From positions 354,501 through 418,500 of the forward strand of contig WPIO01000182.1 in the NCBI GenBank assembly GCA_009760855.2: a stretch of DNA of 64,000 bases, read 5' to 3'. Within the stretch, counting starts at the first letter, position 1, and each line of letters starts with the position of its first letter. The notes beneath the pieces were generated by a model. The model was not told where the DNA came from. It searched no databases and worked only from the letters and a program-made list of their open reading frames with translations. The position numbers and the translations under genes were made by a program. Below are positions 24,023-34,322 of the stretch, piece by piece. The DNA comes from Cristatella mucedo. Its lineage: Eukaryota; Bryozoa; Phylactolaemata; Cristatellidae.

Positions 24023-25910
24023 CTAGTAAATTTGTCATCCCATACATGACATTTCTTAGCACTTTCATAATTCTTGCTCCAAGAGTCACCATTCCTTGAA
24101 ATATCACAGTTCTCACCAACCTCATGCTTCTAATTTATTAACTTTCTTAATGTAATCTGCCTTATTTATTGAGTTACTCAAAGAATCCGTAACTCTAGTA
24201 GCTCCCCTACATTGCTGAAATGGGTGAAACTTACCATCGCTTTTAACAATATCTAGTGTCCTTACCTTGGGATGTGCTTTTGAATGCTTGACGGAGACAT
24301 AGAAATATGATAACTTTCGTCTTGCTCCCCAATATAATAGGTAATAGTATAATATAATAGTAATATATATATATATAATATATATATAATAGGTAATAGG
24401 TACTTATTGCTGTCATTACCCCAATTAAGCATAGATTTACAGGGTTATCCTTGCAATCAATCGCAAATGGCACCTCAACCTCGGTATTACCTTTTTTAGC
24501 AGCGCCGCTACTAATATTGTTTGGATTAAAAACATTTTTCACGAAGTGTCAACGATTAACACCTCTTACAATAATTGTTTATTACCACCCCTACCAATTC
24601 CACAAAGTCCAAAGCCCCTGGGTCTTTACCCAGCGGTAAATGCTAGCCCTCACGACCCTGATTATCGTAAGAGTCCTGCTGTGAGAAATTCTTTATTTCC
24701 CACTGGAAGCTGTGGTGATGGCCATTAAAGTACTTCTGTCGACAAAGAAACCATCCTGCCAAATCATCAGCTAAACTTTAGTTAATTGGAGTTAATATGA
24801 CGTGCTCTTATCGGATGGATGTGATCTTCAAACTTAGCTATATCGATGTCAGAGCCAGGTTTCTTAAACGGAGTTCAAGTCTGGGCGTTATGTGGCGAAT
24901 GATTCGAAGGTTTTTGTGAAAAGGACAGTGCCTCATCGGCTCTATTCACGGAGTCTTTAGGGGAACATGCTCGTCGAGAGAACTTCTCAGTGGAAAGTTC
25001 GCAGCATCAGCGATTGACTTGTCTTAGCGCTGTCTTCAGAGTCTGGATGCAGATCAAGGAGGTATGCATCGAAAACAGATTAAAAAAGCCCTTAATCCAC
25101 GGAATTACAGAATTACCTGCTGCACGACTTGAGCCCATAACTTGGGTAGTAAAATCGAGCCGCTGGGCTACGACCTAGTAACTCCAGCGCTGCCTTGAGC
25201 CACATCAGGCAGCCAGCCTTTACGCTATAGTACAGCCATGAGGACGATGCGACAGTTGGCAATGACATAATTATCGCTGGATCGCATCTTGCATTCAACT
25301 TATGTTTTTAGAAGCTAAACTTGGCTTTAGCTAGGATGGACAGATACCGGGTTATAACGTGTTCCTATGCCAGTCGATGAAAATTCGTCGTAGTATGCGT
25401 TTTTAAGCTTACGCTTCGTACTTTCTTTAACTTTTTTAATATCAACTTGGACAGAATATGCGTGCAACGACCCCTGCCTGCCAGCAGGCAAAAACTTTTA
25501 AATACAACGGACATGTAAAGCTCGTCTCAAAGGAAGTCAAGCCAAAAATGACTATGCGGTGCTTGGACTTGGCCGTTTTTAGCCAAAACATGCATCTGAG
25601 ATCGTCAAGCATTAAAGCCACTTGAAGCATCTTCAGCCGGAAGCGTTTCGGTGACGCACTGAGGGTAAAAAACAGCGAGCTGACAGCTAAACGGTGACAG
25701 CGGAAATGGAAGCCCGAGCCGCTGCCGGGAAGTCCCCGCTGTGCATCGGTATGAAATTGCTCATTCTGCTGGCCTTAGACGTACGCGATTGGCTGAGACG
25801 AAAAGGTAAAAGTGCTCAAAATGTCCACGCCCAGGTAGACGAAAACTTAACGAGTGAGTTGGCAGAACAGCTGGCCGCAGCAATCGGAACTTCGAGGAGC
25901 CGTTGCATCA
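24023..25910. other. Intergenic region between sHSP and B4GALT7
   Basis: It contains an AT-rich patch at 24330-24400 with TA runs bracketed by the direct repeat AATAGGTAATAG. A plus-strand frame at 25694-25966 (MEARAAAGKSPLCIGMKLLI) converges on the B4GALT7 stop, but nothing supports it as a gene. No other feature was recognised. Confidence 0.4.
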
Positions 25911-26804
25911 TCAATCAGCAGCGTCATCGCACCAGGGAGTCCGATCGGCATCACACTCAAGCATGACGTTATACACCGTCGCCGGGTTTCCGGAAACGTG
26001 GATCTCGTAGGTCGCATTGACGTAGTACCGCACCGTAGATAGTCCTGTCACGTGGTCTCGCTTGTTTGACCACAGCTTCTGGTCGGCAACGCGCTTATAA
26101 TCTCTGGGGCGCCGCACCGGATCGTGGTCGTGCTTAAAAGTCCTGTAACCGGTCGTTACGTTAGCAGGCCGCTCCACTGTCATGCCGGCGTCGACGATTC
26201 GCTGATAGAACTCGTCGTCCTCTCGGCCCCAGCCCCAGAATCGGTTCGAAAAGCCGTCCAGCTTTTCGAAAGCCTCCCGAGTTACGATCAGGATGCCCCC
26301 TACGAAAGTGGGATAGTGGTACTTCGGGTGCAGGCTGGGGGCGCTCACATGATAAATGTCTCCCGCCGGATAGCGGTAGTCGAGGGCCGGATGTAGCGGC
26401 AGCAGATCTACGTCGTGCATGGCCAGATAGTCGCACTCGTCGCGGCTCAGCAGAAAGCCGGCGTTTATTAGAGACGCCCGGTTGAATCTGTGCGAGTCCA
26501 CTTGGTTGATCACGTAGATCTTTCTCGAGACATTCTGCCGGTCCAAGAAGCTGGTCATATGGGGAACGAACTCCAGGAGCTCTTCGAAGCGGTTCCGGAG
26601 AGGCACTATGACAGCGAGCACGTGGTGCGAGACCGCGAATCGTCCCGAATTGTCGCCAGTGCCGGAAGCTCGTTGGCTGGGACCCCCGCTGCTGGCAGCA
26701 TTGAGTGCGGCGAATATAACGAGTCCCACAATAATAGCCGCAAGGAGCAACGCCAGTCGCCTTCGAATGATCCCGGTCGTGTACCGCCTCCAGTAGTAAT
26801 TCAT
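25911..26804 (-). CDS. B4GALT7: Beta-1,4-galactosyltransferase 7 (xylosylprotein galactosyltransferase I)
   Basis: The enzyme adds galactose in beta-1,4 linkage to xylose-Ser, the second sugar of the proteoglycan linker, in the early Golgi. The main exon has no internal intron. It encodes a short basic tail, one type II membrane segment (LALLLAAIIVGLVIFAAL, about residues 15-32), a stem and a catalytic domain. Catalytic-domain motifs include AVIVPLRNRFEELLEFVPHM, INQVDSHRFNRASLINAGFL, the metal-binding D-V-D in AMHDVDLLPL, and FWGWGREDDEFYQR, which binds donor and acceptor. A C-terminal LECDADRTPWC matches the family end. From the ATG at 26804 the product is 297 residues, against 327 in human. 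A strong acceptor (TTGCAG) ends at 26811, six bases before this ATG. Either there is an upstream exon (see 27007-27150) or this is a trans-splice site. Confidence 0.95.
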   Translation of the reverse strand: MNYYWRRYTTGIIRRRLALLLAAIIVGLVIFAALNAASSGGPSQRASGTGDNSGRFAVSHHVLAVIVPLRNRFEELLEFVPHMTSFLDRQNVSRKIYVINQVDSHRFNRASLINAGFLLSRDECDYLAMHDVDLLPLHPALDYRYPAGDIYHVSAPSLHPKYHYPTFVGGILIVTREAFEKLDGFSNRFWGWGREDDEFYQRIVDAGMTVERPANVTTGYRTFKHDHDPVRRPRDYKRVADQKLWSNKRDHVTGLSTVRYYVNATYEIHVSGNPATVYNVMLECDADRTPWCDDAAD

Positions 26805-27006
26805 AACAACCTGCAATGAAGCATGCATAAATATACAGTAGATAGCGTCGTACCGATAGCTGTGCCGGTGTATAGGCTGGAACTTCGAAAGAATGGAACG
26901 CCAGAACAGCCATCGTTTACTGCAAAGTTTAACTTACAAGAGAATCATGGGGCCTTGAAAGTCAAGGTAGTCAGTTGAGTTCACCGACAAAAATGAGCAA
27001 GCGTAC

Positions 27007-27150
27007 CTGCCGTAAAAGATTCGTGGCAGTTACAATTTTTGGATTGAACAATACCACAAAAATCCAGTTCTCTTTAGATGGGACTAGCCGCATCCAACTA
27101 TGCAAGCTCGCATCGAGTAATTCTCGGTAAGGTACCAAGTACCTCATCAT
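27007..27150 (-). CDS. Possible upstream coding exon of B4GALT7, or another gene's exon
   Basis: A 48-codon frame (ATG at 27150) reads like real protein (PYRELLDASLHSWM, ENWIFVVLFNPKIVTATNLL). It ends with CGGCAG followed by the donor GTACGC. The acceptor at 26811 is in the same phase, and the intervening 196 bp has GT-AG ends. Joining them would give B4GALT7 an unusually long cytoplasmic N terminus of about 63 residues. I do not recognise the sequence. It could equally be an exon of an unidentified gene, or chance. Confidence 0.3.
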
Positions 27151-27185
27151 CTCGCCAATCACACGGTGGGCGAACGTGCGATGTA

Positions 27186-27365
27186 CAATAAAAAAATCCT
27201 AGCTGATTTAACTGCCTCTTTTTGTATAGCGACAAAAGAGCCTTTACGGCTATAACCACCGCTTGCAGTGGCGATAAAGGATCGCCCACCGCAGGATTCG
27301 AACCCACTACCTCGGGGCCGAGGTAGTGAAAAGCAACCGTCTTACCTAGTGAGCCATTACGGTGA
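27186..27365 (-). repeat. SINE A copy
   Basis: ATCCTAGCTGATTTAACTGCC, GCGACAAAAGAGCCTTTACG and GGATTCGAACCCACTACCTC follow the family order in reverse, with the tRNA-like head at the right. Well preserved. Confidence 0.88.
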
Positions 27366-28359
27366 TGACACTACTTAGCTATGAGCACTCTCACCACGAT
27401 GAGGAATCTTTCTTAACTCAGTACACAAGATCATTCGAATGCCGCTAGTAGACATAAATCGCGAGCAACCATAAGCGGTGCGACGTAACGCCGGAAAACA
27501 CTTGCTATAAAACAAAGTGTCACCTGCCAGTAAATCGTGAAACACGCCTAACGACGGCGGTGGGTTTGGCATGAAACAGATGTCGACCGAGACGGCTTCC
27601 CCGAGAAGGTTCCACAAAGACAGAGGAGTAACAGAGATGGCGAGATAGAAGATTGGATAGCAGAAACCAAACTACACGAAATATTGACGCGAGCTAGATT
27701 AGTTGCACAGCAGAAGGCACGGGACTCACTCTTTACTCCGCTCCCCGTGAAATGCACACACCTGCCGAGACTCGCGCGGGTTCGCCGGTAGCATCTACGG
27801 TGCTTTCCATAGATCGCCCTAAGAAGCAAGAAATCACCGACGAGCCATCATTTCCGAATACAATCTCGACGAGCAGCTACGAAGATGAAAGGTCTCCCCT
27901 TGCACGGTAGACGTGCAACCGTGCGGCCGCCGGACGAGTCAAGCTACCTTGACCTACCTGCTTCCGGGTGAGCCTGAGCACAGCCAGCAGGGACTTATTT
28001 CGATTTGTTTTGTGCCGGTCCCTGCCTGCCAAGGCTTGAGGCAAGGCTTGCGGCCAGTTGTGATTCGTTAGAAAAAGGGATCTGTGACCACTTAATAGGA
28101 AACTCTCGGAAGCTTGACGGCTTTTCATGCAGGTTCGGGGGTACAGATTCGGGGTACGGCCGAGCGGGGGGGGGGGCTGGAGGGCGTCCGTAATTCGCCT
28201 AAGGCCACCGTAACGTCGCCTGTGTCTGCTGCATGCGTCGAGTGACAACCGGCAACCTCGGAACGAAATATTTTAAGTTTTCCTCAGATGATGTGAATAC
28301 AATGATTAAGGTCATTGAAAAGAGTTCATCACTTGCGGACCCTCCTGCAGCGAACACAC
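27366..28359. other. Intergenic, nothing recognised
   Basis: Several moderate frames exist, but none has a recognisable motif or splice context. A G-run occurs at about 28165-28174. I searched here for the missing last exon of EOGT without success. Confidence 0.4.
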
Positions 28360-28825
28360 CCACCAAGCCGGGTATCGACTTTAAGGTGCTCTCGCTCACT
28401 TTCAGGGCCTTTCATTACCTTTCTCCGGCATACATGTCGCAATGAATTCCAATCAAGTCTTCAAATCGTGCCTCCTGCTTCTCTGAGTCGAGTCGTTAAC
28501 CTGTACTGTACGTCTAACCGTCCTCAATCTCTTGGAAACCTCGTATTCACTGCTTACGCTCCCAAAGATAGGAACTTTTACTACATGCTTACATCGGTCT
28601 AACGTTGACATCGTCTGAATTAGAATTGAATTGAAAGTTAAAAACACACATGCACACGTTGTTTTCTCTTTCCATTCGAATTGTCCTTTGTGTGCTTTAT
28701 GTGCTGAAATTGTGCATGTTACAACCGATCGGTAGAAATATTTTCTTTCCAGCGCATGTAAAAGTGCCTATAAAAAGGTTTTTCCTCATAGGGTGCTATT
28801 TAAATATATTATTATTAAAGTAATG
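28360..28825 (+). mobile_element. Diverged LINE A 3' fragment
   Basis: GGTATCGACTTTAAGGTGCT parallels the IDFKVL motif, followed by LTFRAFHYLSPAY. The end has AAAAGTGCCTATAAAAAGG and an ATT run. Old copy with many changes. Confidence 0.6.
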
Positions 28826-28899
28826 ATCAATTTCAACGCTTCTTTTGTCTTCACCAGTGACAAAGCAGCCCATTTGTAAATCAAGTCTTCGATGTTTCT

Positions 28900-29245
28900 C
28901 TGGATAGGGGTCTTTCTAAAGCCATCCAAATCACTTGACCCATGCTTTCAAAAGCCTAGATATGATCGTTAGGCTACAAATAAAATTACCACCCAGTCTT
29001 CCATTATATCGAAAAATTCTGTATAGTTCGTAGAACGCATAAACAAGATTAGCTTATCAGGACGATTTCAGTTGGGATTTAAACGTCGCCATTACAATGA
29101 CACAGCATTCCTTCGTTTTTCAATGAAGTCCTATATAGCACCGATACACGTCACGTCACAGCTAGTCTTAATCGATCTGTCTACAGCTTTTGACATCAGT
29201 GACCACCAGGTTACGACTCAAGAGAGCAAGAACAACGGTTAGTCT
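28900..29245 (+). mobile_element. LINE reverse-transcriptase scrap
   Basis: The frame FQLGFKRRHYNDTAFLRF followed by LVLIDLSTAFDISDHQ matches the RT palm start (GFR...ETALLR and LLDLSAAFDTIDH in related LINEs). It is isolated and interrupted on both sides. Confidence 0.6.
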
Positions 29246-29284
29246 TGCCCATAAAAATTTTAGCAGAAGTGGAACCATGCTTGC

Positions 29285-30610
29285 CTGACTGTAAAGGTAA
29301 TAGTAATAACGAACTTGATAAAGCAGCCTCAGAGAACTCAATCTATTTCTAGGCGCTTTAAAATTGCTGAAAAGGAAACACGATTGAATGGTTCATGGTA
29401 ACATGCTCGATCAACAAAAAGAATAACATGATTAGGGTGACATGCACTGAGTGCAAGTCATGCAAGTGTGGTTAGTGGCAGAATGTACAGTTTTAGCACG
29501 AAAAAAAGGTCGAATCAAAGGGAACCACTACATGCTGTGATAAATGGGAGCGTTTATAATTTCTTTTTAAATGTGTGAAGTCAGGGTATATCATGACGCA
29601 AGTCGGGAGTGAGTTCCAGGCCTTGGAAGCATGCAAACTTAAAGCATGGTCTCCAAAGAGTTTTAGGCTTGTACGAGGTATAGCTAAACATTTAGATTCC
29701 GAAAAGCGGGTGGTACGATTCTTAGCCTGGTGGGGCAGTATATCAGATAGGTAGGTTAGAGCCAAATAATGAAGGGACCTAAAAGTGAGCGACAAAATAT
29801 TGAAGTCGATGTGTTGATTAACTGGTAGCCAGAGAAGGTCGGCGAAAAGTGGTGTGATGTGGAAACTGAGACGCTCACGACAGACAAGCCTAGCTGCGGG
29901 AGTTTTGCACCAGCTGTAAGCGCCTGAGTGCGCTGGCCGGTAGACCAGCAAGCAGTGAGTTATAGAAGTCAAGACAGAATGTTACAAATGCATTGACCAA
30001 CTTCGATGTGGTATCCCTGTCTAAACAAGCCCGAGTTTTAGCAATGTTATGTAGCTGAAAGTAGGCAGACTTGATTGTGGAGCTGATGTGGTAGTTTAAC
30101 GAAAAGTCATTTTGGAATACGACACCTAGATTTCGTGCAGATTCAAGAGGAGATATGCTGTCAGAGGCAATTTTGAGCGTTACGCTTTCCAATATCTGAA
30201 TCAAACTTGGTTTGTCCAAAACTAGTAAGTTGGTTTTATCGTAATTCAATTTAAAAAAATTTGCTGACAGCCATGTGGGGATGTCATCATTACATGCAGC
30301 AATGGAATTGAGAGAACCCGCTTTGCTGGAAGGCTGGTAGGGATCAAATAAAAGGTACAAACTGAGTGCCATCCGCATAGAAGTGAATGCCTAGATTGTG
30401 CTTGGTAATCACATTGGCAAGGAGAAGAATTTAAACCGTGAAAAGAACAGAACCAAGCACAAAGCCCGGTATCCAGTCTGTGTGGCGTGAAGGTCTGGTC
30501 TCGTTTAACTGATCCATCACCATCGGAGTTCCACGGAGGTTCTTTCTCTTTCAGTTGCTGCTCTCCATTATTTGCCATCCAAGCCCGAAGAATAGAAGCT
30601 GTGGCCACTG
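29285..30610 (-). mobile_element. LINE A, minus orientation, RT plus C-terminal domain
   Basis: The 3' tail is at the left (GAACTTGATAAAGCAGCCTCAGAGAAC). Moving up the minus strand come the C-terminal domain (LLWLPVNQHIDFNILSLTFR), the thumb (SARNLGVVFQNDFSLNYHIS) and the palm (LNYDKTNLLV). The element is cut near 30610 at the segment just before the VPxGS motif. The YADD region is disrupted by frameshifts, so this is a pseudogene. Confidence 0.82.
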
Positions 30611-30949
30611 ATCAACTAGACTAGTTTATAAACTGAACTTCTCGCTCACCTTAAAGTCACGAGATCCTTGAAGTCGGCCCAAATTTTCAGCTAAATTAGA
30701 ATAAAGCCAAACTCATTACGAGAATTCCTCGTACGTACGGAAGGAATCGGTGACTCGGGGCAAAGAATTGGTGGCGCCATCTGCGATTACCATATTTACG
30801 GTGTCCTCTTTGAAAACAGCCTGACGTTGAGCACAGTATCCAGAATGCGATCCCTTCAGCTAGTCATCTTACTCAATTCGTGGTCACTATGTGAAGTTAC
30901 CATCATTTGTACGAATCTTCTAAAGCCTCTAAATCCTAAATTTATAAGT

Positions 30950-31110
30950 AAATAAATAAATCCTAGCTGATTGAGCAGCCTCTTTTTGTATAGCGACAGA
31001 AGAGCCTTTACGGCTATCACCACCGCTTGCAGTTACGATAAAGGATCGCCCACCGGAGGAATCAAACCCACGAGAGAGGTCGTGAAAGCAACCGCCTTAC
31101 CTAGTGTGCA
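30950..31110 (-). repeat. SINE A copy with an inverted head duplication
   Basis: The SINE body is in reverse orientation (ATCCTAGCTGATTGAGCAGCC, GCGACAGAAGAGCCTTTACG). Its head at 31075-31102 is followed, after a 7-base spacer, by an inverted copy of itself ending at 31137, forming a 28-bp stem with one mismatch. Confidence 0.85.
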
Positions 31111-31137
31111 GGTAAGGAGGTTGCTTTCACGACCTCT

Positions 31138-33689
31138 AAGGTTGTTTTATGAGATAGATCAAATGCAAACGTCTTAAACATGAAATGCTTGTGAGTACCC
31201 GTTTATCTTTGATGTCAGGAATGGCATAACTATCTTTGATACGTCTAAAGATAGCATCTGATCATGGTTCCATGACTATTTCCAGCCTGCTGCAGCTTCG
31301 CCGACGACGACCAGATGCAGTGCGAACAAAGGGGTGCTTTAAGACGTGATGCAAAGATTGGATGGATTATTGCATACCCCATCTCTCAATCAAACACTGC
31401 TTGAGCTAACTGCGTTTACAGCACAGGTGTGCCATATCGGGGTGTACTTTCAGTATTCGTACAATATCTTAAAAGTTGTTCCTCAGTTGTGGAGATGGCT
31501 CACTCGTAGGACCAGCAGTTGATTCTAGCTTAGATTGATAAGGCGTTTGCATTCGACCAGCTCGTCTAAGCTGAGTTAATCACAAGAGATGCAACGTATT
31601 AGAGCTGAGCAAAGACAAAGAGGCTGAGTTAGGGTCAATGAACCTACATCATTAGTACGAGAAGCTCTTAGCCAGGATGTATCATCAAACCGTGATCTGT
31701 GCTTAGTTCTCGGGATTATTTGTGGCAGTCGCACGGCAGATCTGAGCCAGAAGGTTGCAGCTAAACGGACCAACTTTTTGTCAAATATCTGGAGATTTTC
31801 ACTGACGAATGGCCCAATGACATGAAACGGAATCAAACGCCTTAAAAGAAGCCATAAACCACCAAAGATCGTTTGGATGTGGGTCAACCAATATCATCCG
31901 ATCTTGCTTCTGATCAGATATTCTCTGGAAATTTACAGAGAAATTTCCTTGATGAGTTTGGGCTGCCCAAAGAAATCCAGTGTACAGAGAAATTTCCTTG
32001 ATGAGTTTGGGCTGCCCAAAGAAATCCAGTGTATGCGTCTTGATCAACCAGCTCCGAATACCTATTTGTGATAAACAGAGTGACATTCGAGAAAACCAGA
32101 TCAGCCGACGGTACACACGATGGCTTAGCAGGCAGTACCGGTGGCAGAAGCCATCGTGACTTAGCAGCTGGCAACCGGCCCAAGTCAACCACCAAAAGCT
32201 AGGCTAGCCAAAAAGGTTCAGGTGAAGGTTCAGGTGCCCTGCAGGCTGGTTTGGCATCAAATCCTGAGTGTCGAGCCAAGCCCGACTTCAAAAATGTTTC
32301 TGATATTGATATGCAGTACAGAAAGTTTGAAATAACAGTCTTTAGGTGTACTTGCAGTGGACCTGTTATTGTGTACTAATCAAAGTTCTCTCAGCTTGGA
32401 TGCCGTCCTCCTGGATAAGAATACAAACTCATACGAAAGCACGGCCAATACTATATATTTTTATACAACCATCCGGGACATTCTAGCGACACGTGACAGT
32501 AAATATGAGTCAAACTTGGGACTTCCATAGCCAATTGCAAGCAGGACTTATCTTATTTCAGATTTTCTGGAGCTTTATACTTGGTCCCATTCTAGTGCTC
32601 GTTTACAGTATTCTCTTCAGCAGCGAACCGTGCACATACAATGAAATCTGTCGCAGAGGAATACCTAAATTGAGAGTAGACTGGCCATGCGATTGCAGTT
32701 CGATCTCTACGGTGACAGACAACTGTAGGCACCTAAGATCATGAGTTTTATTTGTGTAGAATAATCTCAATTACCCCTCCAACAAAACTATCGTGAAACA
32801 GGTGGCTGCCAGCAGCAAAATAACAAAATCTAACAATGAGCTACAATTCATCTTTGCTTGTGGGAGGGGCAGTTCGCTGGCCAGCAAGCTGGTAAGCAGG
32901 GTGGTTGCGAACATAGTCAGCAGCTTTAGAAACAAGCCTAAGAAATTCCACGACATCAAACCAGTAGCTCGTGAACTTCGCATGAGCACCCAGAGTAGGA
33001 TGGTGACCCTGAAATAGAAGAAACTCACGTTAGCATGCCTGGATGCCCCCTCCACTGAAGTGCCATAGAGTGGTGTAAAGAATGGATTTGCTTTGCTCTT
33101 AAGAGTACGTGCCGAGAAAATACTGAGAAGATTGGTTCAACAATGATTGTTTAGGATACCTTTCAAAAGCTAAACGTGCTACATATAGGATCTGAATTGT
33201 TGACGATTTCCACATAAAAGCATTGAAAAAGCGGTAAGGAAACCACGTCTAACCGGTAAGTAAATTGGAAGCAACATATCTACAAATAAAAAACTACCGA
33301 TTTCTGCATCCTATAAACCTTTGCACCAACTCATTGAACCTTGGTACATCGAGGTAGATGCTTGCTGCTTGTTGTGGTAAATGCTTGAAACTTCTTTTTA
33401 CAAATTCATTTACAGTCTAGCTTAGTGACTTGTAAATTCCATAACTCGGCCAATACTTGATGGATAAATGCAAAACTTAAAAAGTGAGTTCAGCTCTAAT
33501 TGTAAATCACTGTGGTGGCTCATTTCTGATTTCGGTTTGATAAGTTTTGCCATACATGTCGTCAAACGTCCTCGAACTGTATATTCTGCAGTCACGGCTC
33601 ATGTGCCCGACCATCGAGGGGAAGGCGAGAGTGGCCTGAAAGAGGGCAGGTAACGCGGCTCCCTATCAAGCAGTATTTCGAATTCAAGA
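31138..33689. other. No firm gene; hydrophobic frames and a tandem duplication
   Basis: Frames at 32493-32744 (plus, with a hydrophobic AGLILFQIFWSFILGPILVL) and 32771-33055 (minus, two hydrophobic stretches) overlap no conserved motif and I do not assign them. The stretch should contain the EOGT 3' end if that gene is complete, but I could not find it. Confidence 0.4.
31935..32032. repeat. Perfect 49-bp tandem duplication
   Basis: Two identical adjacent 49-base units starting ACAGAGAAATTTCCTTGATG occupy 31935-31983 and 31984-32032. Perfect identity suggests a recent duplication, or an assembly artefact. Confidence 0.95.
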
Positions 33690-34115
33690 TTCTGTCTAAC
33701 AGTTTTAGGTCCCTTTATTATCTCGCTCCGGCTACCTATAAGAAATATTTACTTATCAGGCTTGCATCGTACCACAGTATCAACTCGTTTAGATATGCCT
33801 CTAACTAACTGCATCATCCTTTTGAGACCGTACCTTCAGTTCGTATGCTCCCAAAACTTAGAACTCACTTCCGATTAACACCACGACCTTTGCTGACATT
33901 TAAAAGGAAGCTATAAACCCATCTTTCCTCACACAATTTGCTCTATCTGCATGAATGGGCCTATTGCCAGCTGCATGTGCATGTGCAGCTGCACTATGCA
34001 TGTTGAGACTGTGCATGTTATTGCTAACCAATGAACAGGCTTTCGTTCCAGCACATTTAAAGTCCCCAGGAAAAGAAAAGATTAGTTCTTCTAGGGCAGT
34101 ATACATGATGTTCTA
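33690..34115 (+). mobile_element. Diverged LINE A 3' fragment
   Basis: TTTAGGTCCCTTTATTATCTC, the SYAPKT-like TCGTATGCTCCCAAAAC and a tail GCACATTTAAAGTCCCCAGG keep the family order. It lies immediately downstream of the last EOGT exon found. Confidence 0.6.
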
Positions 34116-34140
34116 TAATTTTACGATTAACATTATACCC

Positions 34141-34181
34141 TCTCTGCTACACTGGACAGTATCTCTGCTACACTGGACAGT
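34141..34181. repeat. Short tandem duplication (21-bp unit, two copies)
   Basis: TCTCTGCTACACTGGACAGT occurs twice in succession (34141 and 34162). It lies in the EOGT 3' flank. Confidence 0.9.
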
Positions 34182-34322
34182 GGGAGGGGGTTCATCCAGT
34201 ACAAGGATGAAGCAAACGTGCAGAAGCGGCTTCGCCACCCCACTCATACCAGGTATGCGCGCACGCACAGTCGGAGAAAGCTGTCGGAGTGGGAGCATCG
34301 GCAGCAGCGGCATGCGACTTGC

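Noticed and set aside
25694-25966. Plus-strand frame converging on the B4GALT7 stop
   Set aside because: It overlaps the B4GALT7 coding end and shows no motif; a donor-like GTAAAAG is the only hint.
26161-26913. Minus-strand frame of 250 codons overlapping B4GALT7
   Set aside because: It is an out-of-phase shadow of the B4GALT7 coding exon.
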